Source: Mycobacterium sp. PSTR-4-N | Lineage (GTDB): Bacteria; Actinomycetota; Actinomycetes; Mycobacteriales; Mycobacteriaceae | DNA length: 64,000 bases | Direction: 5' to 3' | NCBI RefSeq assembly: GCF_022348085.1 | Contig: NZ_JAKRFN010000023.1 | Location: 1-64,000 of the forward strand | In this document: positions 48,278 to 57,002 of the stretch, one piece after another | Numbering within the stretch: position 1 is the first letter of the stretch | How the letters are laid out: each line of letters begins with the position of its first letter | Program-made: the position numbers and the translations under genes | The notes under the pieces: model-generated | What the model was told of the DNA's origin: nothing | Databases searched by the model: none | What the model saw: the letters and a program-made list of their open reading frames with translations, nothing else

Positions 48278-49708
48278 ATGGCCAATCGCTATCTCGAGGG
48301 CGTCTACGCGCCGCTGTCGGAGGAAGTCACGCTCACCGATCTGGAGGTGACCGGATCGATTCCCGAGCATCTCGACGGCCGGTACCTGCGCAACGGCCCG
48401 AATCCGATCGGCGAGATCGACCCGCAGCTCTACCACTGGTTCGTCGGCGATGGCATGGTTCACGGCATCCGGCTGCGCGACGGCCGCGCCGAGTGGTACC
48501 GCAATCGCTGGGTTCGCGGCCCCGGCACGGCGCGCGCGCTGGGGGAGGCGGTGCCCGACCAGCGAGCCACGGTGTCGCCGATCGGCGCGAACACCAACGT
48601 CATCGGCCACGCCGGCAAGACGCTGGCGCTCATCGAGGCGGGTGTGCCCGCCTACGAGCTCACCGATGAGCTGGACACCGTGGGGCTGTGCGACTTCGAC
48701 GGCACCCTGCCCGGCGGCTACACCGCCCACCCCAAACGCGACCCCGACACCGGCGAGCTCCACGCGGTGTCCTACCGCCTGGCGCAGAAGAACACCGTGC
48801 AGTACTCGGTGATCGGAGCCGACGGGCGTGCGCGTCGCACCGTCGACATCGACGTCACGGGGAGCCCGATGATGCACGACTTCTCGCTGACCGAGCGGTA
48901 TGTGGTGTTCTACGACCTGCCCGTCACCTTCGACGTCGAGCAGGCCGTCGAGATGACGGTGCCCCGGGCGCTGCGGCTGCCCGCCCGCCTGATGCTCTCG
49001 GCGTTGATCGGCCGCGTGCGCATCCCCGACCCGATCGCGGCGCGCATGCCGGCCGCGCCGTCGGCCGACCGTCGCTTCCCGTATTCGTGGAATCCGCGCT
49101 ATCCCGCACGCATCGGGGTCATGCCACGCGACGGCGGCAACGCCGACGTCCGCTGGTTCGACGTCGAGCCCTGCTACGTGTTCCACCCGATGAACGCCTA
49201 CGACTCCGGTGACACCATCGTGCTCGACGTGATCCGCCACCCGAAAATGTTCGACACCGACCACCTCGGCCCCGCAGAAGGCCCGCCCACGCTGGAGCGC
49301 TGGACCGTGGATCTGGCCGACGGCAAGGTGCGCGAGTCCCGCATCGACGACCGCCCGCAGGAGTTCCCCCGCGTCGACGAGCGGCTCGTCGGCAAGCGGC
49401 ACCGCTACGGCTACGCGGCCGGGTTCACTGCCGGCGGTGACGAGACGCTGTTCAAACACGATCTCGTGGGACACAATTCGGCCGCCCGCTCGTTCGGGCC
49501 GGGGAAGGCCGTCGGCGAGTTCGTGTTCGAACCCACTGCCGCCGACGCCGACGAGGACGACGGCGTGCTGATGGGATACGTGTACGACCGGGCCACCGAC
49601 AGCAGCGAGCTGATGATCCTCGACGCGCAGACCCTCGACGACGTCGCCGCGGTCAAGCTGCCGCACCGCGTGCCCGCCGGGTTCCACGGCAACTGGGTGC
49701 CCGCGTAG
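48278..49708 (+). CDS. carotenoid cleavage oxygenase family protein
   Basis: A 476-residue non-haem iron oxygenase of the carotenoid/lignostilbene dioxygenase family, which cleaves C=C bonds of carotenoids, apocarotenoids or stilbenes. The four iron-binding histidines are visible: H151 (TAHPKRD), H200 (MMHDF), H303 (VFHPMNAYD) and H470 (GFHGNW). The N-terminal LDGRYLRNGPNP is family-typical. M. tuberculosis has related enzymes (Rv0654, Rv0913c). It is divergent from a TetR gene with tandem palindromic operators. No carotenoid synthesis genes are in the window. Confidence 0.94.
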   Translation: MANRYLEGVYAPLSEEVTLTDLEVTGSIPEHLDGRYLRNGPNPIGEIDPQLYHWFVGDGMVHGIRLRDGRAEWYRNRWVRGPGTARALGEAVPDQRATVSPIGANTNVIGHAGKTLALIEAGVPAYELTDELDTVGLCDFDGTLPGGYTAHPKRDPDTGELHAVSYRLAQKNTVQYSVIGADGRARRTVDIDVTGSPMMHDFSLTERYVVFYDLPVTFDVEQAVEMTVPRALRLPARLMLSALIGRVRIPDPIAARMPAAPSADRRFPYSWNPRYPARIGVMPRDGGNADVRWFDVEPCYVFHPMNAYDSGDTIVLDVIRHPKMFDTDHLGPAEGPPTLERWTVDLADGKVRESRIDDRPQEFPRVDERLVGKRHRYGYAAGFTAGGDETLFKHDLVGHNSAARSFGPGKAVGEFVFEPTAADADEDDGVLMGYVYDRATDSSELMILDAQTLDDVAAVKLPHRVPAGFHGNWVPA

Positions 49709-49787
49709 CCGAGTGCGCGAGTGTGAATCCTGATACGCCCGCAGCGGCGTGTCGGGGATGAAACCGCACATTCGCGTTCACCGGAAC

Positions 49788-49801
49788 TGGAACACGTTCT
49801 A
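49788..49801. promoter_or_regulatory. KstR-type operator upstream of the DUF3556 gene
   Basis: TGGAACACGTTCTA fits TNNAACNNGTTNNA at all fixed positions. It overlaps the first two bases of the -10 box TAGTCT (49800-49805), an ideal place for repression. Same consensus as the site upstream of 3beta-HSD at 17794-17807. Confidence 0.7.
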
Positions 49802-49805
49802 GTCT
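49800..49805 (+). promoter_or_regulatory. -10 box (TAGTCT) for the DUF3556 gene
   Basis: TAGTCT ends 8 nt before the ATG at 49814 and overlaps the KstR-like operator. GGGGAG between them could also serve as a ribosome-binding site if transcription starts slightly upstream. Confidence 0.5.
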
Positions 49806-49813
49806 GGGGAGCC

Positions 49814-51556
49814 ATGGGGTTTCTCAAGCAAGACGCACCCGTCGTCGACTACGCCGAATGGAGCAAGGGAACCCGCGCGGAGCGGATCGTCCCGATGGCC
49901 AGACACTGGGCCGAGGTGGGCTTCGGCACGCCGGTGGTGATGCACCTGTTCTACGTCGTCAAGATCTTGCTCTACGTACTGTTCGCGTGGCTGGTGGTGC
50001 TGACGACCACGGGTGTTGACGGTTTCACGAACGTCGCGGCCTGGTATCACGAGCCGATCGTGTACCAGAAGGTCGTCTTCTACACGATGCTGTTCGAGAT
50101 CGTCGGGCTGGGCTGCGGCTTCGGCCCGCTGAACAACCGCTTCTTCCCGCCGATGGGCTCGATCCTGTACTGGTTGCGGCCCAGCACCATTCGGCTGCCC
50201 CCGTGGCCCAACCGGATCCCACTGACCACGGGTGACTCCCGCACGCCCGTCGATGTGGTGCTCTACGCCGCTCTGCTGGTGATGCTGCTGGTCGCCTTGT
50301 TCTCCGACGGCACCGGACCCATCCCGGAGCTCGGGTCCGAGATCGGTGTGCTGCCGGTGTGGCAGACCGCGACGATCCTCGTGCTGCTCGGGCTCGCCGG
50401 GCTGCGCGACAAGGTGCTGTTCCTGGCTGCGCGCGGCGAGGTGTACGGCGCGCTGGCGGTGTGCTTCCTGTTCAGCGGCGCCGACATCGTGATCGCGGCG
50501 AAGCTGGTGTGTCTGGTGATCTGGATGGGTGCGGCGACCTCGAAGCTGAACAAGCACTTCCCGTTCGTCATCTCGACGATGATGAGCAACAACCCCGTGA
50601 TCCGCCCGCGCTGGATCAAACGCAAGTTCTTCGAGCACTTCCCCGATGATCTGCGGCCCGGCCGGGCGTCGCGCTGGCTCGCCCACATCTCGACGGCGAT
50701 CGAGATGCTCGTGCCGCTGGCACTGTTTTTCTCCCACGGCGGCTGGGTGACCGCGATCGCGGCGTTCGTGATGCTGTGCTTCCACTTCGGCATCCTCTCG
50801 GCCATCCCGATGGGGGTGCCGCTGGAGTGGAACGTCTTCATGATGTTCTCCGTGCTGGCGCTGTTCGTCGGCAACGCCGGCATCGGGCTGAGCGATCTGC
50901 AGAGCCCGTGGCCGCTGGTGCTCTTCGCGGTCTCCGCGGGCACCGTCGCGATCGGAAACCTGTTCCCGCGCAAGGTGTCTTTCCTGCCCGGCATGCGGTA
51001 CTACGCGGGTAACTGGGACACGTCGCTGTGGTGCATCAAGCCCTCGGCCGACGCCAAGATCGCGGCCGGCATCGTCGCGATCGCGAGCATGCCCGCGGCG
51101 CAGATGGAGAAGTTCTACGGCAGCCGCGAGACCGCCGAGATGTACCAGTACATGGGATATGCCTTCCGCTCGTTCAACACTCACGGCCGCGCGATGTTCA
51201 CGCTCGCGCACCGGCTGATGGCGGGTCACGACGAAGCCGACTATGTGCTGACCGACGGAGAACGCATCTGCAGCACCGCGATCGGATGGAATTTCGGCGA
51301 CGGCCACATGCACAACGAGCAGCTGATCGCCGCGCTGCAGAAGCGCTGTCATTTCGAACCGGGGGAGGTGCGGGTGTTGCTGCTCGACGCGCAACCCATC
51401 CACCGGCAGCGTCAGCAGTACCGTCTCGTCGACGCGGCGACGGGGGAGTTCGAGCGCGGCTACATCCTGGTCGCGGACATGGTGACCCGCCAACCATGGG
51501 ACGACACGGTGCCGGTGCACGTGACGTGGCAGCGCGACGGGGCGGACGCTCCGTGA
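49814..51556 (+). CDS. DUF3556 multi-span membrane protein
   Basis: A 580-residue polytopic membrane protein, conserved in mycolate-producing actinobacteria. Hydrophobic segments appear at about 42-62, 85-105, 145-163, 180-198, 215-240, 300-320, 325-345 and 350-385. A soluble C-terminal third follows, with SRETAEMYQYMGYAFRSFNTHGRAMFTLAHR and ERICSTAIGWNFGDGHMHNEQL. Function is unknown. The KstR-type operator at its promoter links it to sterol or other lipid catabolism. It is convergent with the GntR gene, 1 nt apart. Confidence 0.82.
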   Translation: MGFLKQDAPVVDYAEWSKGTRAERIVPMARHWAEVGFGTPVVMHLFYVVKILLYVLFAWLVVLTTTGVDGFTNVAAWYHEPIVYQKVVFYTMLFEIVGLGCGFGPLNNRFFPPMGSILYWLRPSTIRLPPWPNRIPLTTGDSRTPVDVVLYAALLVMLLVALFSDGTGPIPELGSEIGVLPVWQTATILVLLGLAGLRDKVLFLAARGEVYGALAVCFLFSGADIVIAAKLVCLVIWMGAATSKLNKHFPFVISTMMSNNPVIRPRWIKRKFFEHFPDDLRPGRASRWLAHISTAIEMLVPLALFFSHGGWVTAIAAFVMLCFHFGILSAIPMGVPLEWNVFMMFSVLALFVGNAGIGLSDLQSPWPLVLFAVSAGTVAIGNLFPRKVSFLPGMRYYAGNWDTSLWCIKPSADAKIAAGIVAIASMPAAQMEKFYGSRETAEMYQYMGYAFRSFNTHGRAMFTLAHRLMAGHDEADYVLTDGERICSTAIGWNFGDGHMHNEQLIAALQKRCHFEPGEVRVLLLDAQPIHRQRQQYRLVDAATGEFERGYILVADMVTRQPWDDTVPVHVTWQRDGADAP

Positions 51557-51557
51557 C

Positions 51558-52343
51558 TCAGCCCATCACGTCGCGGATCGGCACGCTCTCCAGGCCGGTG
51601 AGCAGGAGCTCTCGCGACACGTCGAGGTGCTTGCGCCAATGCTGCTCGGCACCGGCGGCGTCACCGGCCCGCAGGTAGGTCATCAACTTGCGGTAGGACC
51701 GGATCAGCTTGTCATAGTCGGCTTTCGAGACGGGCCTGCGTTCGTTGAACACGAAGGCGGTGTGCCGCACCGTGATCTCGTGCAGCATGCCGGCGACGAT
51801 GGACAGCGTCGCGTTTCCCGACAGCTGCACCACGCGCAGATGGAACGCGCCGGTGTTCTCGGCCAGCCGGTCGGACTCGCAGCCCTGGGCCACCAGATCC
51901 TCGAGCAGCGTGTCGAGTTCGGCGAACGACTCTTCCGAACCGGACTCGGCGAGCAGCCGCGCCGCCAAGGGTTCGATGCCTGCCTTGGCGGTCAGCAGAT
52001 CGGCGATCGTGGCGCCGGACAGTTCCAGTAGCAATCCCGCGGGCCGCGCAACCACCTCGGGGCCCGGTACCCGCACCCGCGCTCCGGTGCGAGATCCGCG
52101 CCGCACCTCGACCAGCCGCTCGGACTCCAGCACGCGGACGGCTTCGCGCAGCGTCGGTCGGCTCACGCCGAAGTGGGCCATCAGTTCGGCCTCGTTGGGC
52201 AGGAAGTCACCGTCGGTCAGCTGACCATCGACCACCATGCGCCGCAGCGTGCCCGCGACCAGTTCGGCGGTCTTGGGTGACCGCACACCTGACCGCGAAC
52301 CGGCAGCGTCGATCATCGGCGCCAACCGGGTACTCCGCGTCAC
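51558..52343 (-). CDS. GntR-family regulator, FadR subfamily (FCD domain)
   Basis: A 261-residue regulator: a winged HTH (about 20-90, GDFLPNEAELMAHFGVSRPT ... LREAVRVLESERLVEVRRGS) and a helical FCD ligand/metal domain (about 105-245) with Asp/His positions such as HLRVVQLSGN and HEITVRH. FadR-type members sense organic acids or acyl-CoAs. It is divergent from the CoA-transferase gene (133 nt between starts), so it probably controls that gene and possibly the thiolase operon. Both those promoters share a 12-nt AGTAAACC(A/T)TGT string. Confidence 0.9.
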   Translation of the reverse strand: MTRSTRLAPMIDAAGSRSGVRSPKTAELVAGTLRRMVVDGQLTDGDFLPNEAELMAHFGVSRPTLREAVRVLESERLVEVRRGSRTGARVRVPGPEVVARPAGLLLELSGATIADLLTAKAGIEPLAARLLAESGSEESFAELDTLLEDLVAQGCESDRLAENTGAFHLRVVQLSGNATLSIVAGMLHEITVRHTAFVFNERRPVSKADYDKLIRSYRKLMTYLRAGDAAGAEQHWRKHLDVSRELLLTGLESVPIRDVMG

Positions 52344-52399
52344 GATGTCTCCACGTCAACTGGGTCGGGCCACCGCGGGTGCGGTGAGCTGTGCAACTC

Positions 52400-52411
52400 A
52401 GTAAACCATGT
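52400..52411 (+). repeat. shared motif AGTAAACCATGT (CoA-transferase promoter)
   Basis: Recurs with one mismatch at 53794-53805 before the thiolase gene. It is located in the gap between the divergent GntR and CoA-transferase genes, so a common regulator site is plausible. Confidence 0.4.
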
Positions 52412-52476
52412 CGGCCGGCCGGAATCCTTCCGCGTTTGTCCGTCGGGCGCAGTGATCTGCGTGGCAGGGTATCGGC

Positions 52477-53781
52477 ATGCCGGAGGAAGTGACGGTCGAG
52501 CGAGCCGCCGAGCGGTTGCAGCCCGTCGACACGCTGGGAATTCCGCTCGGGCCCGGGCAGCCGCCGGCTTTCCTGCGCGCCCTCGGCGAGCGCACCGACT
52601 GGACGGACCTGCGGGTGTACGGCGCGCTGCTGGCGGTGGGGACCGAACTCTTCTCCCGCGCGGGGGTCCGTTACGTGTCGGGGTTCTACGGTCCCCTGGA
52701 GCGGGCCCTGCGCGACTCCGGCGCAGACGTCGATTTCATGCCCGCGGACTTCCGTCGCTTCGGGCCGCTGCTGGAACGTCAGCGACCCCGCGTGATGGCC
52801 ACTGTCGCGACACCCCCTGATTCCGACGGGTGGTGCTCGCTGTCGTTGCATGCCGGTGCCACCGTCGCCGAACTGCACCGGGCCGGCGCCGATCCGGACC
52901 GGCTGCTGATCGTCGAAGCCTCCGAAGCGTTTCCGCGGACCGGCGGCTGGGGTGAGCAATACCGCCACGCGGTGCACGTCGACGAGATCGATGTGCTGAT
53001 CCCGTCGGCCGAGCCGCCGCTCGCGCTCCCTGCTGCGGCGCCCACCGACACCGACGTCGCGATCGCCCGGCACGCGGTCGGGTTCATCGGCTCCGGGGCC
53101 ACGCTGCAGACCGGGATCGGCGCCATCCCGAGCCAGATCGCGACGATGCTCGCCGACGGGGACGTCGGTGACTTCGGTGTACACAGCGAGATGTTCACCG
53201 ACGGCTGCATGCGACTGCATCAGGCGGGCAAGGTCACCAACGCGCGCAAGGGTCAGTACGACGGCGTGAGTGTGACGACGTTCGCGTTGGGCTCCTCCGA
53301 TCTCTACACCTGGCTCGACGGCAACCGTGACGTCGCGTTCCTTCCCGTCGAGGTGGTCAACGCCCCCGAGGTCATCGCGGCCAACACCGACATGATCTCG
53401 ATCAACGGCGCGCTCGCGGTCGACGTGCACGGCCAGGTCGTGGCCGACACCATCGGCGACGAACAGTTCAGTGGGATCGGCGGGGCCGAGGACTTCGTGG
53501 CCGGAGTCGGCCTGGAGTTGAGCGACCGGTCGCTGATCTGCCTGCCGTCGACGTTCGAACGCGACGGCGTCACGCACTCGCGCATCGTGGCGCAATTCGC
53601 TCCCGGCACGCTCGTCACGACACCCCGCCACCACGTCGACGTCATCGTCACCGAATACGGCGCCGCGGAGCTCGAAGGGCTCACCGTGCGCGAGCGCGGG
53701 CACGCGTTGGCCGCGATCGCGCATCCGCTGTTCCGGGACGAGTTGATCGACGCGGCGGACCGTGCCGCGCGCCGCCAATGA
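52477..53781 (+). CDS. acetyl-CoA hydrolase/transferase family CoA-transferase
   Basis: A 434-residue protein of the acetyl-CoA hydrolase/4-hydroxybutyrate CoA-transferase family. Typical regions are GFYGPLERALRDSG and ADFRRFGPLLE in the N-terminal half, IGSGATLQTGIGAIPSQIA with GVHSEMFTDG in the middle, and GTLVTTPRHHVDVIVTEYGAAELEGLTVRER at the end. It moves CoA between acids, for example activating a degradation product with acetyl- or succinyl-CoA. It is divergent from a FadR-type GntR gene and precedes the thiolase operon by 67 nt. Confidence 0.87.
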   Translation: MPEEVTVERAAERLQPVDTLGIPLGPGQPPAFLRALGERTDWTDLRVYGALLAVGTELFSRAGVRYVSGFYGPLERALRDSGADVDFMPADFRRFGPLLERQRPRVMATVATPPDSDGWCSLSLHAGATVAELHRAGADPDRLLIVEASEAFPRTGGWGEQYRHAVHVDEIDVLIPSAEPPLALPAAAPTDTDVAIARHAVGFIGSGATLQTGIGAIPSQIATMLADGDVGDFGVHSEMFTDGCMRLHQAGKVTNARKGQYDGVSVTTFALGSSDLYTWLDGNRDVAFLPVEVVNAPEVIAANTDMISINGALAVDVHGQVVADTIGDEQFSGIGGAEDFVAGVGLELSDRSLICLPSTFERDGVTHSRIVAQFAPGTLVTTPRHHVDVIVTEYGAAELEGLTVRERGHALAAIAHPLFRDELIDAADRAARRQ

Positions 53782-53793
53782 GCAAGTTGACCT

Positions 53794-53812
53794 AGTAAAC
53801 CTTGTTCGTTTA
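53794..53812 (+). promoter_or_regulatory. AGTAAACCTTGT motif within a TAAAC-N7-GTTTA dyad (thiolase promoter)
   Basis: AGTAAACCTTGT (53794-53805) matches the string at 52400-52411 in 11 of 12 positions. It also forms an inverted repeat TAAAC (53796-53800) / GTTTA (53808-53812). It lies 37 nt before the thiolase ATG, in the promoter region. Candidate operator for the adjacent GntR or another regulator. Confidence 0.4.
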
Positions 53813-53848
53813 ACTTCGAAGAATCCATCCAATGAAGGAGTGTCTTCC

Positions 53849-54994
53849 ATGCCTGAAGCCGTCATCGTCGAGGCAGTGCGGTCACCCGTCGGCAAGCGCA
53901 ACGGAGGCCTCTCCGGAGTGCATCCGGCCGAGCTGTCCGCACAGGTGCTCAACGGTCTGGTCGAGCGAGCCGGGGTCGACCCGGCACTGGTCGACGACGT
54001 CATCTGGGGGTGCGTCATGCAAGCGGGTGAGCAGGCGCTCGACATCGCCCGCACCGCGCTGCTGACGGCCCGCTGGCCGGAGTCGGTGCCCGGGGTGACC
54101 GTGGACCGGCAGTGCGGATCGAGCCAGCAGTCGGTGCACTTCGCCGCGGCCGGCGTGGTCGCCGGACACTACGACGTCGTCGTCGCCGGTGGCGTCGAGT
54201 CGATGTCGCGGACCCCGATGGGTTCATCGCTGGCCGGTGGCGGAAACCCGTACCCCGCCGGGTTCAAGGACCGCTACAGCAAGACGCCGAACCAGGGCAT
54301 CGGTGCCGAGATGATCGCCGAGCAGTGGGGGTTCAGCCGCACCGATCTCGACCAGTACTCCCTCGACTCGCACGAAAAGGCCGCTGCGGCACAGGATGCC
54401 GGCGCGTTCGAGGGTCAGATCGTGGCGATCAAAGACCAGGACGGTAATCCGGTCCTCACCGACGAGGGCATCCGGCGCGGCACGACGCTGGAGAAGATGG
54501 GTCAGCTCAAGCCCGCGTTCCGTGAGGACGGGGTGATCCACGCCGGCAACAGCTCTCAGATCTCCGACGGCTCGGCGGCGCTGCTGTTCATGTCGGCCGA
54601 GAAGGCCAAGGAGCTCGGCCTCAAGCCGCTGGCGAAGGTGCACACCGCGGTGCTGGCAGGCGCCGACCCGGTGATCATGCTGACCGCGCCGATCCCGGCG
54701 ACACAGAAGGCGCTCAAGCGGTCCGGGCTGTCGATCGATCAGATCGGCGCCTTCGAGGTGAACGAGGCCTTCGCGCCCGTTCCGATGGCGTGGCTCAAGG
54801 ACATCGGCGCCGACGAGAAGAAGCTCAACCCCAATGGCGGGGCGATCGCACTCGGCCACCCGCTCGGCGGCTCGGGCGCCCGGATCATGACCACGTTGCT
54901 CCATCACATGCGCGACAACGGGATTCAGTACGGACTGCAGACCATGTGCGAGGGCGGCGGACAGGCCAACGCGACCATCTTGGAGCTGCTGTGA
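53849..54994 (+). CDS. acetyl-CoA acetyltransferase (thiolase)
   Basis: A 381-residue thiolase performing the last step of beta-oxidation, 3-ketoacyl-CoA + CoA to acyl-CoA + acetyl-CoA. The nucleophilic Cys89 is in VDRQCGSSQQ. Later motifs are NSSQISDGSAA, NEAFAPV (catalytic His is replaced by the usual NEAF motif role), GGAIALGHPLGGSGAR (His) and the C-terminal Cys in MCEGGGQANA. A strong GAAGGAG ribosome-binding site lies 9 nt before the ATG. It starts a three-gene operon with a crotonase (4-nt overlap) and an acyl-CoA dehydrogenase. Confidence 0.94.
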   Translation: MPEAVIVEAVRSPVGKRNGGLSGVHPAELSAQVLNGLVERAGVDPALVDDVIWGCVMQAGEQALDIARTALLTARWPESVPGVTVDRQCGSSQQSVHFAAAGVVAGHYDVVVAGGVESMSRTPMGSSLAGGGNPYPAGFKDRYSKTPNQGIGAEMIAEQWGFSRTDLDQYSLDSHEKAAAAQDAGAFEGQIVAIKDQDGNPVLTDEGIRRGTTLEKMGQLKPAFREDGVIHAGNSSQISDGSAALLFMSAEKAKELGLKPLAKVHTAVLAGADPVIMLTAPIPATQKALKRSGLSIDQIGAFEVNEAFAPVPMAWLKDIGADEKKLNPNGGAIALGHPLGGSGARIMTTLLHHMRDNGIQYGLQTMCEGGGQANATILELL

Positions 54995-55794
54995 CCGAGG
55001 CGTCCCAGCCCCAGCCCGGCGCACTGGTCGAGCGGCGCGGCAACGTCATGGTCATCACGATCAACCGGCCCGAGGCCCGCAACGCCATCAACTCTGCGGT
55101 CTCGATCGCCCTCGGTGACGCCCTCGACGAAGCGCAGAACGATCCCGACGTGTGGGCCGTCGTGCTCACCGGGTCGGGGGACAAATCCTTCTGTGCCGGA
55201 GCCGATCTCAAGGCGCTCTCGCGCGGTGAGAACATCGGCCACCCCGACCGTCCCAAGTGGGGGTTCGCCGGCTACGTCCGGCACTTCATCGACAAGCCGA
55301 CCATCGCGGCGGTCAACGGTACCGCGCTGGGCGGCGGCACCGAGCTGGCGCTGGCCAGTGACCTCGTCGTCGCGCAGGAGAGCGCGACATTCGGTCTGCC
55401 CGAGGTGAAGCGGGGCCTGATCGCCGGCGCGGGCGGAGTGTTCCGGATCGTCGAGCAGATCCCGCGCAAGGTCGCGATGCAGATGATGCTCACCGGAGAG
55501 CCGATCAGCGCGGCCGACGCGCAGCGCTGGGGACTGGTCAACGAGGTGGTGCCGGACGGGACGGCGCTCGACGCCGCACTCGCCCTGGCCGAACGCATCA
55601 CCGTCAACGCTCCGCTGGCCGTGCAGGCCAGCAAGCGGGTCGCCCGCGGCGCCGATGACGGCGTCGTCGTCGACGAGGAAGCCGGCTGGACCCGCACGAT
55701 GCGCGAAGCCATCGTGGTGTTCAGCTCCGAGGACGCGCAGGAAGGCCCGCTCGCGTTCGCGCAGAAGCGCCAGCCGGTCTGGAAAGCCAAGTAA
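54991..55794 (+). CDS. enoyl-CoA hydratase (crotonase family)
   Basis: A 267-residue crotonase. The oxyanion segment is SFCAGADLK and both hydratase glutamates are present: E118 (GGGTELA) and E138 (FGLPEVKRG). True enoyl-CoA hydration is therefore expected, adding water to trans-2-enoyl-CoA. The GTG start overlaps the thiolase stop (GTGA). The stop is 10 nt before the acyl-CoA dehydrogenase ATG. Confidence 0.92.
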   Translation: MTEASQPQPGALVERRGNVMVITINRPEARNAINSAVSIALGDALDEAQNDPDVWAVVLTGSGDKSFCAGADLKALSRGENIGHPDRPKWGFAGYVRHFIDKPTIAAVNGTALGGGTELALASDLVVAQESATFGLPEVKRGLIAGAGGVFRIVEQIPRKVAMQMMLTGEPISAADAQRWGLVNEVVPDGTALDAALALAERITVNAPLAVQASKRVARGADDGVVVDEEAGWTRTMREAIVVFSSEDAQEGPLAFAQKRQPVWKAK

Positions 55795-55804
55795 GGGAGT
55801 CGAT

Positions 55805-56947
55805 ATGAAGCGCACCATCTACGAAGCCGAGCACGAGGCGTTCCGCGACACCGTACGCGGATACATCGAGAGCGAGCTGGTGCCCAACGCCGAGAAGTGG
55901 GAAGCCGATCGCATCGTCGACCGGTCGGCCTATGTCGCGGCGGGCAAGCACGGCCTGATCGGGTTCAACATGCCCGAGGAATACGGCGGCGGCGGTTCGG
56001 ACGACTTCCGGTTCAACGCGGTCATCGACGAGGAGATCGCCAAGGCCGGTGTGCCGGGACCCGGACTGAGCCTGCACAACGACGTCGTCGCACCGTATTT
56101 CAAGGACCTCACCACCGATGAGCAGAAGGCACGGTGGCTCCCGGGGATCGCCAGCGGCGAGACGATCATCGCCGTCGCGATGACCGAGCCGGGCGCGGGC
56201 AGCGACCTCGCGGGCATCCGCACCTCGGCCGTACGCGACGGGGACGACTGGATCCTCAACGGGTCCAAGACGTTCATCTCCTCGGGCATCAACAGCGACC
56301 TCGTCGTCGTCGTGGCGCGCACCGATCCCGAGGCCGGCCACAAAGGCTTTTCGTTGCTGGTGGTCGAGCGGGACATGCCCGGGTTCACCCGCGGCCGCAA
56401 GCTCGACAAGATGGGGATGCACGCCCAGGACACCGCCGAGCTGCACTTCGAGAACGTCCGGGTGCCGAACGACAACGTGCTGGGCAAGGAGGGCCGCGGC
56501 TTCTACCACCTGATGCAGAACCTGCCCTCGGAGCGGCTCTCGATCGCGATCTCCGCGATCGCCGGGGCGCGCGAAACCTGGCGCCAGACACTGCAATACG
56601 CCAAGGATCGCAAGGCGTTCGGCCAGCCGATCGGCAGCTTCCAGCACAACCGGTTCCTGCTCGCGGAGATGGACACCGAGCTCGACGTCACCGAGCAGTA
56701 CGTGGACCGGTGCCTGCAGGCCATCGTCGACGGCGAGCTGACCGCGGTCGAAGCGGCAAAGGCGAAGTGGTGGGCGACCGAGGTCGCCAAGAAGGTCGTC
56801 GACCAGTGCGTGCAGCTGCACGGCGGCTACGGCTGGATGATGGAGTACCGCGTCTGCCGTGACTACGTCGACGGTCGCATCATGACGATCTTCGGCGGCA
56901 CCACCGAGATCATGAAAGAGATCATCGGCCGCGATCTCGGCCTGTGA
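55805..56947 (+). CDS. acyl-CoA dehydrogenase
   Basis: A 380-residue FAD enzyme that introduces the alpha-beta double bond into acyl-CoA. Signatures are MTEPGAGSDLAGIRT and the late QLHGGYGWMMEY, followed by IFGGTTEIMKE. The usual catalytic Glu position in the YEGT motif is Gly364. Glu243 in LPSERLS aligns with the alternative base used by isovaleryl-CoA and long-chain dehydrogenases, so branched or long substrates are likely. A GGGAG site precedes the ATG. Last gene of the thiolase-hydratase-dehydrogenase operon. Confidence 0.93.
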   Translation: MKRTIYEAEHEAFRDTVRGYIESELVPNAEKWEADRIVDRSAYVAAGKHGLIGFNMPEEYGGGGSDDFRFNAVIDEEIAKAGVPGPGLSLHNDVVAPYFKDLTTDEQKARWLPGIASGETIIAVAMTEPGAGSDLAGIRTSAVRDGDDWILNGSKTFISSGINSDLVVVVARTDPEAGHKGFSLLVVERDMPGFTRGRKLDKMGMHAQDTAELHFENVRVPNDNVLGKEGRGFYHLMQNLPSERLSIAISAIAGARETWRQTLQYAKDRKAFGQPIGSFQHNRFLLAEMDTELDVTEQYVDRCLQAIVDGELTAVEAAKAKWWATEVAKKVVDQCVQLHGGYGWMMEYRVCRDYVDGRIMTIFGGTTEIMKEIIGRDLGL

Positions 56948-56955
56948 ACAGCGAT

Positions 56956-56998
56956 TTCGGCGTGGTTGTCATCGCTGAGCGACGACAACCACGCCGAA
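56956..56998. terminator. bidirectional hairpin between acyl-CoA dehydrogenase and FAS1 genes
   Basis: Arms 56956-56976 and 56978-56998 are 21 nt long with one mismatch (for example TTCGGCGTGGTTGTC against GACAACCACGCCGAA). They form a long stem with a minimal loop between convergent genes. The right arm ends 4 nt before the FAS1 stop codon. Confidence 0.75.
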
Positions 56999-57002
56999 GT
57001 CA

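Noticed and set aside
49799..51520. Minus-strand open frame of 573 codons opposite the DUF3556 gene
   Set aside because: The plus strand encodes a coherent polytopic membrane protein with an operator and promoter; the antisense frame is low-complexity His/Arg/Gln-rich.
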